This document shows, in pieces, positions 8,437 through 16,481 of a stretch of 64,000 nucleotides of DNA. The stretch is from Rhizobium leguminosarum bv. trifolii WSM2297. GTDB lineage: Bacteria > Pseudomonadota > Alphaproteobacteria > Rhizobiales > Rhizobiaceae. The stretch lies in assembly GCF_000271845.1 (NCBI RefSeq), contig NZ_JH719395.1, forward strand, positions 819,180 to 883,179. The letters are read 5' to 3'. The translations under genes were made by a program, and so were the position numbers. Every line of letters begins with the position of its first letter. Within the stretch, counting starts at the first letter, position 1. The notes below the pieces were generated by a model. That model ran no database searches. It was not told where the DNA came from and saw only the letters and a program-made list of their open reading frames with translations.

Positions 8437-9516
8437 ATGAGCGGGCTCGAGCTCAGGAACATCGTCAAGAATTTCGGCGCCGTCGAGGTCATCCGCGATG
8501 TCTCGCTTGCTGTCAATGACGGCGAGTTCGTCGCTTTCGTCGGCCCGTCCGGCTGCGGGAAATCGACGCTGCTGCGGCTGATCGCCGGCCTCGACAAGCC
8601 GACTGGCGGAAGCATCGCCATCGACGGCACTGACGTCACCGAGATTGGCGCCGCCGACCGCGGTCTTGCCATGGTCTTCCAGTCCTATGCGCTCTATCCG
8701 CATATGAGCGTGCGGGAAAACCTGGCCTTCGGTCTTGAGAATACCAAGGTGGCGAAGGCCGAGATCGAAGCGCGCATCGCTGACGCCGCCCGCATGCTGG
8801 AGATCGAGCCTTTCCTCGAGCGCCGCCCCGGCCAGCTTTCCGGCGGCCAGCGCCAGCGCGTCGCAATCGGCCGCGCCATCGTCCGCCGGCCGGATGCCTT
8901 CCTGCTCGATGAGCCGCTGTCCAATCTCGACGCCGAGCTTAGGGTCAGCATGCGCGCCGAATTAGCTGCCCTTCACGCCCGCCTGAAGGCGACGATGATC
9001 TATGTCACCCATGACCAGGTCGAAGCGATGACGCTCGCCGACCGCATCGTGGTGCTGAGAGGCGGCCGGGTCGAGCAGGTGGGAACGCCCCTGGAACTCT
9101 ACAACAAGCCGGCAAACCGCTTCGTCGCCGGCTTCATCGGCGCGCCGCACATGAATTTCCTGGAAGGCGCGATCGTCGGTCACGACGGCGGTTTCATGCA
9201 AGTCGAAACCGTCGGCGGCCATCGCCTTTCCGTGATTGCCAGCGAAGCGCGTCCGATCGGCGAAAGGGTCAGCATCGGCATCCGCCCGCAACACATCACC
9301 CTTGCCGATGCGAGTGCGGCCACCAGGCTGGATACCCGCATCACTCTCGTCGAGGAACTGGGCTCCGAGACGGTGGTGCATGCCGACGCGGGTGGAAAGA
9401 AGCTGATCGCGGTCTTTGCCGGCCAGCAACGCATGAAATCGGGCGACAGCCTGCCGCTGCATCTCGACCCGGCCGTGCTGCATCTCTTTGGCGAAGACGG
9501 CCGGCGTCTGTCTTGA
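8437..9516 (+). CDS. CUT1 ABC importer ATPase, UgpC/MalK-like
   Basis: A 359-residue ATP-binding subunit. The Walker A is GPSGCGKST, the signature LSGGQRQRVAIGRA, the Walker B AFLLDEPLSNLDAELR and the switch histidine is in YVTHDQVEAMTLADR. The C-terminal 120 residues are the MOI/TOBE regulatory domain (ISIGIRPQHITLADASA). It is preceded by AGGAG and follows the MalG-like gene by 31 bases. It is the last gene of the transport unit and energises the two permeases above. Confidence 0.93.
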   Translation: MSGLELRNIVKNFGAVEVIRDVSLAVNDGEFVAFVGPSGCGKSTLLRLIAGLDKPTGGSIAIDGTDVTEIGAADRGLAMVFQSYALYPHMSVRENLAFGLENTKVAKAEIEARIADAARMLEIEPFLERRPGQLSGGQRQRVAIGRAIVRRPDAFLLDEPLSNLDAELRVSMRAELAALHARLKATMIYVTHDQVEAMTLADRIVVLRGGRVEQVGTPLELYNKPANRFVAGFIGAPHMNFLEGAIVGHDGGFMQVETVGGHRLSVIASEARPIGERVSIGIRPQHITLADASAATRLDTRITLVEELGSETVVHADAGGKKLIAVFAGQQRMKSGDSLPLHLDPAVLHLFGEDGRRLS

Positions 9517-9520
9517 TGCC

Positions 9521-10006
9521 TCAGCGTCCAATCCACGAAGGCGCTTCGCCCCGCCGTCCGCGAGAAAATCTTATCTGCAGCCAAAGTCTGAGGGCGAAAT
9601 ATCCGCAGGCAATGAGCGACGACGCTACGGCAAGGATCAAAAAAATAAACAAAAGACGAAAATCATTCTGGCCACCGTCGAGCAATAATAAAAAGTAAAT
9701 CAATATGACCAAGCATAAAGAAAAAACAAATGTTAGAAATGACTAGAAAAAAGGACGTGAATGTACTTGGCTGTATTTAAGAGAATATAAGAGATATATT
9801 GCGATAATGACCGGTATTGAAAAAATAAATTTAAAAACGAATGTTATCAGTGCGATGTCGCCAAAGAACAAAGGGATATGGGCCAAAGTCATGCCCACGA
9901 AGTATGATTGAAAGAACAGGCCTCTCTGAGGCATTCCAAGGTTGAGTTTATTCATATTCTTGGTGGTCTCGTTATATTCTATGATGCTATCGAAATGCCG
10001 AGCCAT
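9521..10006 (-). pseudogene. Small four-helix membrane protein gene split by an amber codon
   Basis: From ATG 10006 an 87-residue frame with two hydrophobic segments ends at TAG (9745-9743). The same frame continues without another stop to TGA at 9521, giving 73 more codons with two further strong hydrophobic segments (FLTFVFSLCLVILIYFLLLL and a second around LLFIFLILAVASSLIACG). Read through, it would be a roughly 160-residue protein of four membrane helices. No family is recognised. The region is very AT-rich (17 G/C of 60 bases at 9721-9780), unlike its neighbours, which suggests acquired DNA. AT-rich DNA encodes hydrophobic residues easily, so the downstream half might be chance. The upstream ORF alone could be a functional small protein. 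Confidence 0.4.
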
Positions 10007-10016
10007 CTTCAAGGGT

Positions 10017-10051
10017 CACGAAAAAGCCCGCGCCGGAATGGGGGCGCGGGC
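10017..10051 (-). terminator. Rho-independent terminator of the 60-residue gene
   Basis: Arms 10026-10034 and 10043-10051 form a 9-bp GC-only stem (GCCCGCGCC) with an 8-base loop. On the minus strand it is followed by five T residues. Confidence 0.8.
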
Positions 10052-10074
10052 CGAATTTTCACATCGGGACAGCC

Positions 10075-10257
10075 TTAGTGGCTGTTTTTGTGGCTTTGTT
10101 GACCAGCCTTTACATGCTGTTCATGGCTGCCGCCGCGGGTTCCGCTGGACTGCGCGTCGCGAACGCCTGATGAGGCGCTGCGTTCAGTGGAGTCGTTCTT
10201 GTGACTTTGCTGATCGGTCTTGACGTGCTGTTCATGGGATCCACCTTGGTTTGCCAT
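10075..10257 (-). CDS. Small hydrophilic repeat protein, probable general-stress protein
   Basis: A 60-residue, very hydrophilic protein made of two direct repeats. GGSHEQHVKTDQQSHKN near the N-terminus recurs as GGSHEQHVKAGQQSHKN at the C-terminus, joined by a serine-rich linker. This is reminiscent of the short glycine-rich repeats of GsiB/KGG stress proteins, but the match is loose. ATG 10257 is chosen for the perfect AAGGAG six bases upstream; the longer frame to 10422 has no such site and would run through the promoter described at 10306-10331. It has its own promoter and terminator and so is a single-gene unit. The function is not known; a role in desiccation or general stress is inferred from promoter and composition. 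Confidence 0.8.
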   Translation of the reverse strand: MANQGGSHEQHVKTDQQSHKNDSTERSASSGVRDAQSSGTRGGSHEQHVKAGQQSHKNSH

Positions 10258-10305
10258 ACGGTTCTCCTTGGGTTTGAACGAGGCCACGTCGACCCCGAAA
10301 GATAG

Positions 10306-10331
10306 AACCTCACTCTGGCGCATGTTGTTCC
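10306..10331 (-). promoter_or_regulatory. EcfG/RpoE2-type general stress promoter
   Basis: On the minus strand GGAAC (10331-10327) is followed after exactly 18 bases by GTT (10308-10306). This matches the alphaproteobacterial general stress sigma consensus GGAAC-N18/19-(G)TT. It lies 49 bp upstream of the 60-residue repeat-protein gene, leaving a leader of about 40 bases. Confidence 0.6.
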
Positions 10332-10634
10332 CGATTTTAATATTTCGTGATTTCGTCTGCAGGAGAGAGACGAGGAAGCGGACCGGGCGGGTAGGACGCT
10401 CGCCTGCCATTTCGTCGGCCATCGGGAGAAAGCGGAAAAATCCCGATGTTCTCCGGCGCCGCCGCGTCCGCTTGGCGCGGCCCGCAACCTCGATTTATCA
10501 ATGCGGCCGGCGGCAAGAAGGTTCCGGAAATGAACCCGCTCCAGCCATGCCGGAAGGGCCGGTGAGGCTCGTCTACTCTTTTCAATTCAAGCTATCGCTC
10601 TAGCTTAAAAGGCATGGAAAGAAAGGAGAAACTC
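10332..10634. other. Non-coding interval
   Basis: Between the stress promoter and the small plus-strand gene at 10635 I see no convincing gene. Open frames on both strands here lack ribosome sites and read as arginine-rich low-quality translations. The promoter of the 10635 gene must lie in the AT-richer stretch around 10570-10620. Confidence 0.5.
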
Positions 10635-10844
10635 ATGACCGACGCACCGAATACGGCGACCCCGGCGCGAAGAGTGTTGCGGGGCCGCCCCTACAGCATC
10701 GGCGAATTTGCCAGGAAATATCGGTTGGACGAGAAAGAGGCCAAGCGCCTCTACGAGAAGTTCGGCCCTTCCGCCACCGAACTCGATCTGTTGATGGCGG
10801 CAAAGCGGCGTCCACCGGGACTGCCTACGAGTCTCGAGGCCTGA
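10635..10844 (+). CDS. Small conserved-type protein, DUF3606-like
   Basis: A 69-residue basic protein. The core YSIGEFARKYRLDEKEAKRLYEKFGPS resembles the DUF3606 pattern of a helix-turn-helix-like pair of helices ending in FGPSA; the match is from memory and not tested. ATG 10635 follows AAGGAG with good spacing, which decides against the upstream ATG at 10614. It precedes the GFA-family gene by eight bases and is probably cotranscribed with it. The function is unknown. Confidence 0.75.
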   Translation: MTDAPNTATPARRVLRGRPYSIGEFARKYRLDEKEAKRLYEKFGPSATELDLLMAAKRRPPGLPTSLEA

Positions 10845-10852
10845 CGGCCGCG

Positions 10853-11227
10853 ATGAAGATCCGCACCGGAAGCTGCCTTTGCGGGGCGGTTGCCTATCGC
10901 TTGGAGGGCGAGCCGCTGCGCGTCGGCCTCTGCCACTGCGCCGACTGCCGCAAATCCAGCGGCTCCGCCTTCGTCTTCTTCGCGGTCTGGCCGCGCCCGG
11001 CCTTTTCCATGAGCGGTGAGATCGCCACCTTCTCCGGCCGCAGCTTCTGCCCGACCTGCGGCAGCAGGCTTTTCTGCCTCAGGGAAGATGAGGCGGAAAT
11101 CCGCCTCGGCTCGCTCGACAGCCCACCGACGGACCTTCTGCCGGATCATGAGGTCTGGATCAGGCGGCGCGAACCCTGGCTGCATCCGCTGCCGAGTGCG
11201 GGGCAATATGCCGAGGACGCCGACTGA
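10853..11227 (+). CDS. GFA-family (DUF636) zinc-binding protein
   Basis: A 124-residue member of the glutathione-dependent formaldehyde-activating (GFA/CENP-V) family. All the structural cysteines are present: C8 and C10 (SCLCG), C27, C29 and C32 (CHCADC), C66 and C69 (CPTCG). The family name comes from Paracoccus Gfa, which was reported to bind glutathione and formaldehyde, but most members have no proven activity. Length is typical. It sits eight bases after the small 69-residue gene and upstream of the exporter genes; nothing links it functionally to either. Confidence 0.88.
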   Translation: MKIRTGSCLCGAVAYRLEGEPLRVGLCHCADCRKSSGSAFVFFAVWPRPAFSMSGEIATFSGRSFCPTCGSRLFCLREDEAEIRLGSLDSPPTDLLPDHEVWIRRREPWLHPLPSAGQYAEDAD

Positions 11228-11386
11228 CGAGCGCTTCCGCGCCAAAACTTGACTTTTCTTACCAATATTTCATTTCCCCCATCCGCAATTCCGTGCCACT
11301 TCCGCGGCAACGCTAATGCCCGGTTCATCTGCGTTGTGCTTATTTCGTTGCAGAGCCGAGACGGCCAATGACTGATCGAGGATGAC

Positions 11387-12679
11387 ATGAACGACACCGG
11401 AACCGGCAACAAGACCGGGCCACAGACAAGCGGCGCGTCCGACCTCGCAGCGGTCCTTGCCGCATCGGGACGGCAGGGCAAGCGCAGCCGCTGGCGTGGA
11501 CGGCTGCTTATCCTGTTGATCCTCGTTGCTGCTGCGGCAGGTGCTGCTTACGCCTATATGGGCCGCGGCCAAAGCGAAGTGAGTTATGCCACCCAGCCGG
11601 TTAAACGCGGCGCTCTGACGGTACTTGTCACCGCCACCGGCTCGGTGCAGCCGACTGAACAGGTCGATATATCGAGCGAGCTTTCCGGCACGGTCCGTGA
11701 CGTCAATGTCGATTACAACAGCACGATCAAAGCGGGTGACGTGCTGGCGCTCCTCGATACCAACAAGCTCGAGGCGGATGTAAAGAGTTCGCGTGCCAAG
11801 CTGAATTCGGCCAAGGCAAATGTCGCCAAGGCCAATGCCGACCTGCAGTCGGCAAGCACCTCGCTCGAGCGGCTGAAGAGCCTGGTCAGGAGCAACGTCT
11901 CCACCCAGCAGAGCCTCGACGACGCCACCTACAAATATGATTCCGCCGTCGCCGCCAAACAGATCAACGAAGCCGAGGTCCTAGCCTCGGAGGCCGACCT
12001 GCAGCTTGCCGAGGTCAATCTCGCCAAGGCCAAGATCATCTCGCCGATCGACGGCGTGATCCTCACCCGCGCCGTCAATCCGGGTGCCACGGTCGCAGCC
12101 TCGCTGTCCGCGCCGATTCTTTTCACCATCGCCGGCGATCTGAAGAAGATGGAGCTGCAGGTCGATGTCGACGAGGCCGATGTCGGCCAGATCGCCGTCG
12201 GCCAGAAGGCGAAGTTTTCGGTCGACGCCTATCCCGACCGGACTTTTCCCGCCGAGATCGAACAGATCCGCTTCGCCTCCGAAGTGGTCAACAATGTCGT
12301 GACCTATAAGGCTGTCCTCTCCGTCGACAATGCCGATCTTCTGCTGCGCCCCGGCATGACGGCGACGGCCGACGTCACCGTCGAGGCCGTCAAGGATACG
12401 CTGATGGTGCCGAACAGCGCGTTGCGCTATGCGCCGGCGCAGGCCGAACGGCGCGGCCGCGGCATTTTCGGGATCTTCGGCCCGCCGCGCCAGCGCCGCG
12501 GCAATTCGGGTCAGGCGTTGACGGGCGCTGAGCGGCGCGTCTGGGTGCTGCGCGACGGTCGTCCCACGCCCGTCGTCATCCAGGTCGGCTCGTCCGACGG
12601 CCAGTTCACCCAGGTCGTCTCCGGCGACCTGAGGGAAAACGACGCTTTGGTGACCGACGCCACGACGCGTGCGAACTAG
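11387..12679 (+). CDS. MacA-like periplasmic adaptor of an ABC exporter
   Basis: A 430-residue membrane-fusion protein. A cytoplasmic tail is followed by one membrane anchor (residues about 42-60, LLILLILVAAAAGAAYAY), a biotinyl-lipoyl half (VKRGALTVLVTATGSVQPTEQV), a long alpha-helical hairpin (about 120-200) and the second half (AKIISPIDGVILTRAVNPGATV), then beta-barrel domains. An unusual Arg/Gly-rich insert (RRGRGIFGIFGPPRQRRG) lies in the membrane-proximal domain near residue 360. It links the inner-membrane MacB-type pump at 12692-14600 to an outer-membrane channel that is not encoded here. The ribosome site GAGG precedes ATG 11387. Confidence 0.9.
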   Translation: MNDTGTGNKTGPQTSGASDLAAVLAASGRQGKRSRWRGRLLILLILVAAAAGAAYAYMGRGQSEVSYATQPVKRGALTVLVTATGSVQPTEQVDISSELSGTVRDVNVDYNSTIKAGDVLALLDTNKLEADVKSSRAKLNSAKANVAKANADLQSASTSLERLKSLVRSNVSTQQSLDDATYKYDSAVAAKQINEAEVLASEADLQLAEVNLAKAKIISPIDGVILTRAVNPGATVAASLSAPILFTIAGDLKKMELQVDVDEADVGQIAVGQKAKFSVDAYPDRTFPAEIEQIRFASEVVNNVVTYKAVLSVDNADLLLRPGMTATADVTVEAVKDTLMVPNSALRYAPAQAERRGRGIFGIFGPPRQRRGNSGQALTGAERRVWVLRDGRPTPVVIQVGSSDGQFTQVVSGDLRENDALVTDATTRAN

Positions 12680-12691
12680 GCGGAGAGACGG

Positions 12692-13408
12692 ATGGCAAGC
12701 CCGCCGCTCATCGAATTCAGGCAGGTCTCGAAAATTTACGGCGAGGGCGAGGCGGCCATCCGCGCGCTCGACCATGTCGACCTTGCGATCAACGCCCATG
12801 AATTCGTCGCCATCATGGGCCCATCCGGCTCCGGCAAGTCGACGGCGATGAACATCCTCGGCTGCCTCGACGTGCCGAGCGGTGGCGATTACGTCTTCGA
12901 AGGCATCCCCACCAGCGGCTTCGACCGCGGCCAGCTGACGCTGTTGCGTCGCCATATGCTCGGCTTTGTGTTCCAAGGCTTCAACCTTCTATCGCGCACT
13001 TCGGCGGTCGAAAATGTCGAGCTGCCGCTGATCTATCGCGGCATGGCCGTGCGTGAGCGGCGCGAACGGGCCCGCGAAGCCCTGGCGCTGGTCGGCCTCT
13101 CCGGCCGCGAACATCACAAGACGCAGGAACTATCGGGCGGCCAGCAGCAGCGCGTCGCCATTGCCCGCGCCATCGTCACCGAGCCGGCGCTGCTCTTGGC
13201 CGATGAGCCCACAGGCAATCTCGATACCAGGACCAGCGTCGAGATCATGGATCTGATGACCCGGCTGAACCGCGAGCAGGGCATCACCATCGTCATGGTC
13301 ACCCACGAGCCCGATATTGCCGCCTATGCGCAGCGGCTGCTGCGTTTCGTCGACGGCAAGCTGGAGACCGAGGTCGAGCATCGGAGGAGGGCGGATCATG
13401 TTCTTTGA
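12692..13408 (+). CDS. MacB/LolD-type exporter ATPase
   Basis: A 238-residue ATPase of the LolD/MacB class. Walker A is GPSGSGKST, the signature LSGGQQQRVAIARA, Walker B LLLADEPTGNLDTRTS and the switch VTHEPDIAAYAQR. In E. coli MacB this domain is fused to the permease; here it is a separate gene whose end overlaps the permease gene by 11 bases. It starts 12 bases after the adaptor gene with GGAGAG upstream, so the three genes form an operon. Confidence 0.92.
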   Translation: MASPPLIEFRQVSKIYGEGEAAIRALDHVDLAINAHEFVAIMGPSGSGKSTAMNILGCLDVPSGGDYVFEGIPTSGFDRGQLTLLRRHMLGFVFQGFNLLSRTSAVENVELPLIYRGMAVRERRERAREALALVGLSGREHHKTQELSGGQQQRVAIARAIVTEPALLLADEPTGNLDTRTSVEIMDLMTRLNREQGITIVMVTHEPDIAAYAQRLLRFVDGKLETEVEHRRRADHVL

Positions 13409-14600
13409 GACGCTGAAGCTGGCATTGCGCGCCATCAGCCGCAACATGCTGCGCTCCTTCCTGACCGTGCTCGGCGTCGTCATCGGCGTTGCCGCCGTCA
13501 TTGCGCTGGTGACGATCGGCAATGGCACGACCGCCCAGGTCTCGACCGAACTGTCGCGGCTCGGCACCAACATGCTGTTCGTCCGCCCCGGCCAGTTCGG
13601 CCCCGGCCGGGCGAGCTCCGAGGCCAAACGCTTCAGCGTCAAGGATGTCGCCGCCATCCGCGACCAGATCGGCGGCTTGCGGGCGGTGGCGCCGCTCAAC
13701 CAGTCCACGGCGACCGTCATATCGGGCGGCCAGAACCATTCGACCAGCGTCTCCGGCACCACCAACGACTATTTCGTCGCCCAGGACTGGAACCTGGCGC
13801 TCGGCCGCACTTTCACCCCCGCCGAGGAGCGCGGCCAGTCCCGCTGCATCATCGGCGAGACGGTGCGCTCGCAGCTTTTCGGCGCCGCCGACCCGACCGG
13901 CCAGCAGATCCGCGTCGGCAAGGTCTCGTGCCCGGTCATCGGCGTGCTGGCCAAGCGCGGCCAGTCCGGCATGGGCACCGACCAGGACGATGTCGTCATC
14001 ATGCCGGTCAAGGTGTTCCAGCGCCGCATCAGCGGCAACAGCAACGTGCCGCAGATCATCATTTCCGCCCGCGACGGCGTGTCCACCGCCAAGATCCAGT
14101 CCGATGTCGAAAATCTGCTGCGCGAGCGCCGCAAGATCCTGCCCGGCCGTCAGGACGATTTCAACGTCAACGACATGACGCAGATCGCCGAGGCGATGAC
14201 CGGCACGACGACCCTGCTGACCGGTCTGCTCGGCGCTGTCGCCGCCATCAGCCTGCTCGTCGGCGGCATCGGCATCATGAACATCATGCTGGTCTCCGTC
14301 ACCGAGCGCACCCGCGAAATCGGCATCCGGCTGGCGATCGGCGCGCTCGAAAACCAGGTGCTGACCCAGTTCCTGGTCGAGGCGGTGGCGCTATCGCTCT
14401 TCGGCGGCATCACCGGCATCGTCCTCGGTCTCAGCCTCGGCTTCGGTGCCGTAACGCTGCTGAAAGTCCCCTTCGTCTTCAGCCCGATGATGATCGCCGT
14501 CGCCTTCCTCTTCTCCGCCGCCATTGGCATGATCTTCGGCTATTTCCCAGCGAGACGGGCAGCCCAGCTGAACCCGATCGAGGCGCTGCGGCACGAGTGA
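13398..14600 (+). CDS. MacB-like (FtsX-family) exporter permease
   Basis: A 400-residue permease. The first membrane helix spans about residues 20-42 (FLTVLGVVIGVAAVIALVTIG). A large periplasmic MacB_PCD domain follows (about 45-260), including the ATVISGGQNHSTSVSGTTNDYF region. Three C-terminal helices end the protein, with the family motif ERTREIGIRLAIGA between helices 2 and 3. ATG 13398, preceded by GGAGGAGG, is chosen inside the ATPase gene. Such pumps extrude macrolides, lipopeptides, haem-like molecules or periplasmic signals; the cargo cannot be told. Confidence 0.92.
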   Translation: MFFETLKLALRAISRNMLRSFLTVLGVVIGVAAVIALVTIGNGTTAQVSTELSRLGTNMLFVRPGQFGPGRASSEAKRFSVKDVAAIRDQIGGLRAVAPLNQSTATVISGGQNHSTSVSGTTNDYFVAQDWNLALGRTFTPAEERGQSRCIIGETVRSQLFGAADPTGQQIRVGKVSCPVIGVLAKRGQSGMGTDQDDVVIMPVKVFQRRISGNSNVPQIIISARDGVSTAKIQSDVENLLRERRKILPGRQDDFNVNDMTQIAEAMTGTTTLLTGLLGAVAAISLLVGGIGIMNIMLVSVTERTREIGIRLAIGALENQVLTQFLVEAVALSLFGGITGIVLGLSLGFGAVTLLKVPFVFSPMMIAVAFLFSAAIGMIFGYFPARRAAQLNPIEALRHE

Positions 14601-14654
14601 CGCATGACTGAACCCTATCGGGGAGGGCACCATCATTACCCAACTCTCCGGCAT

Positions 14655-14727
14655 CCTCGGCCCTGAGCCGAGGATCCCTGCTTCGATATATGGTTGATAC
14701 CCGTAGATGCTCGGCTCAAGGCCGAGC
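14655..14727. repeat. Two-armed intergenic palindromic repeat
   Basis: Two hairpins stand 35 bp apart. The first is CCTCGGC-CCTGA-GCCGAGG at 14655-14673, the second GCTCGGC-TCAAG-GCCGAGC at 14709-14727. They share the CTCGGC/GCCGAG core and flanking GATC/GACGGAG words that recur in intergenic palindromes of many alphaproteobacteria. Probably a dispersed repeat that also serves as 3'-end structure for the exporter operon. Confidence 0.6.
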
Positions 14728-14825
14728 AAGACGGAGGGCGGGGCGGGCGTAAGCATGAGCCTCGCTCAGGCGCTCGTATCGTTGCTTTCAAAATATTGCT
14801 TATGTTATCTATCTGTTTCCTTTCG

Positions 14826-14884
14826 GATATATCAGCATCGACTTGCGTTCGGTTTTCGAGCGTGCCACAATGTGATATATCAGC
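14826..14884. promoter_or_regulatory. Repeated 11-mer upstream of GntR gene, possible operators
   Basis: The exact 11-mer GATATATCAGC occurs at 14826-14836 and again at 14874-14884, 48 bp apart, the second ending 13 bp before ATG 14897. GATATATC is itself palindromic. The position suits autoregulation by the GntR protein. Confidence 0.4.
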
Positions 14885-14896
14885 TTGGATTTCAGC

Positions 14897-15511
14897 ATGC
14901 AGACTTCCCAGAGCCATCTTGCCTATCTGGCGCTCGAGCACCTGATCGTCACGTTGGCGCTGAAACCCGGGGCGCTCGTTACCGAAAAGCAGCTGATCGA
15001 TATGGCGGGCCATGGGCGCACCCCGGTGCGCGAAGCGATCCAGAAACTCGCCTGGCAACGGCTGATCTTGGTGAAGCCGCGTGTCGGGCTGCAGGTGGCC
15101 GAGATCGCGCCTGAGGATCATGGCAGTGTCATGCAGGTGCGCCGCGAGCTGGAGCCGATCGCAGCAAGCCTTGTTGCCGAACATGCGACGGACGAACAGC
15201 GCCGGCGCCTTAGCGGTTGCGCCGACGCAATGGACGAATGCGCCGTCACCGGCGATCTTGCCGGCTTCTTCGCCGCCGACAAGGCTTTCGACGAAATCCT
15301 CGAAGATGCCTGTCCGAACGGCTTCCTCATGGCGGCACTCGGTCCGGTGCAGACGCATGCACGCCGCCTCTGGTACTCCACCGCAAGCCCGGAGCGCACG
15401 GATCGCGCCATCGCGCTGCATGTTGCCGTGATCCGCGCTATCCAGCTGGGCAGGGCGGATGAGGCGCGCGCCGCCATGGCGGCGTTGATCGACTATCTCG
15501 CCCGCAAATAA
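14897..15511 (+). CDS. GntR-family regulator, FCD type, orphan
   Basis: A 204-residue regulator. The winged helix occupies residues about 5-65 (VTEKQLIDMAGHGRTPVREAIQKLAWQRLI), and the all-helical FCD ligand domain fills the rest, with VRRELEPIAASLVAEHAT, DKAFDEIL and the C-terminal H-V-I-RAI pattern that supplies metal-binding histidines. The start ATG 14897 is preferred to a TTG twelve bases upstream. No catabolic or transport gene adjoins it: upstream is an exporter operon and downstream a convergent fpr gene. Its targets are therefore unknown. FCD regulators usually respond to organic or sugar acids. Confidence 0.88.
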   Translation: MQTSQSHLAYLALEHLIVTLALKPGALVTEKQLIDMAGHGRTPVREAIQKLAWQRLILVKPRVGLQVAEIAPEDHGSVMQVRRELEPIAASLVAEHATDEQRRRLSGCADAMDECAVTGDLAGFFAADKAFDEILEDACPNGFLMAALGPVQTHARRLWYSTASPERTDRAIALHVAVIRAIQLGRADEARAAMAALIDYLARK

Positions 15512-15537
15512 AAGCGGCCCCGCTTCCGGAGCCGCCG
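15511..15537 (-). terminator. Terminator of fpr, overlapping the end of the GntR gene
   Basis: Arms GCGGCCCC and GGAGCCGC (15516-15523 and 15530-15537) pair with one mismatch around a 6-base loop. On the minus strand TTTTA follows directly, using the bases of the GntR stop codon. It ends transcription arriving from the convergent fpr gene. Confidence 0.65.
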
Positions 15538-15559
15538 TCAGATATGCTTGTCGAAAAAC

Positions 15560-16372
15560 TCAGCCGACGAAAGCGCGCTCGATGACGAACTCGGCAGGCT
15601 TGCTGTTGGCGCCTTCATCGAGGCCGGCCTTTTCCAGCAGTTCCTTGGTGTCCTTCAGCATGGCCGAGGAACCGCAGATCATGCCGCGGTCGATTGCCGG
15701 GTCGAGCGGCGGCACGCCCAGATCGGTAAACAGCTTGCCTGAGGAGATCAGGTCGGTGATGCGGCCGCGATATTCGAAGTCTTCGCGGGTGACCGTGGGG
15801 TAATGGCGCAGCTTGTCGCCGACCACTTCCTTCAGCAGTTCGTCATTCTGGATCTCGTGCACGAGGTCGAAGCCGTATTTCAGCTCGGCGACATCGCGTG
15901 TCGTATGGGTGAGGATGACTTCCTCGAACTTCTCATAGGTCTCGGGATCGCGGATCAGGCTGGCGAAAGGCGCAATGCCCGTTCCCGTCGAGAACATGTA
16001 AAGACGACGGCCGGGCGTCAGCGCGTCGAGCACCAGCGTGCCCGTCGGCTTCTTGCGCATCAGCACCTGGTCGCCCGGCTTGATCGCCTGCAGATGCGAG
16101 GTCAGCGGGCCATCCGGCACCTTGATCGAGAAGAATTCGAGCTCTTCGGCCCAGGCGGGGCTGGCGATCGAATAGGCGCGGAAAACCGGCTTGCCCTCGA
16201 CCATCAGGCCGATCATCGCGAATTCGCCGGAACGGAAACGGAAGCCCTGCGGCCGGGTCATCGTGAAGCGGAAGAGCCGGTCGGTATAATGCGTCACATC
16301 GAGCACCGTCTCGGCATAGACGCCGGCGGGGATGGACGTGGCGAAGTCTTCGGTCTTTGCAGGCGCGTTCAT
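15560..16372 (-). CDS. fpr: Ferredoxin-NADP reductase
   Basis: A 270-residue flavoprotein that exchanges electrons between NADPH and ferredoxin or flavodoxin. The FAD-binding motif RAYSIASP is at about residues 65-72, and the NADP-binding GTGIAPFASLIRDP lies near residue 120. The C-terminal FVIERAFVG lacks the aromatic terminal residue of plant enzymes, as in bacterial subclass enzymes. ATG 16372 gives the usual length; an upstream in-frame extension to 16453 has no supporting signal. Convergent with the GntR gene and divergent from pcs. Confidence 0.93.
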   Translation of the reverse strand: MNAPAKTEDFATSIPAGVYAETVLDVTHYTDRLFRFTMTRPQGFRFRSGEFAMIGLMVEGKPVFRAYSIASPAWAEELEFFSIKVPDGPLTSHLQAIKPGDQVLMRKKPTGTLVLDALTPGRRLYMFSTGTGIAPFASLIRDPETYEKFEEVILTHTTRDVAELKYGFDLVHEIQNDELLKEVVGDKLRHYPTVTREDFEYRGRITDLISSGKLFTDLGVPPLDPAIDRGMICGSSAMLKDTKELLEKAGLDEGANSKPAEFVIERAFVG

Positions 16373-16481
16373 TTCGGTAGCAGGTCCCGTATTCGTCGGA
16401 TGAACTGTCGGATGCGAGCGAGATATTACAAATCGGGCCCGAATTAAAGGCATTCCATTCCACGCGACGCTTCAGAAGGGA

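Noticed and set aside
10220..10603. A 127-codon plus-strand open frame
   Set aside because: It overlaps the repeat-protein gene and its promoter on the other strand, has no ribosome site, and its translation has no recognisable character.
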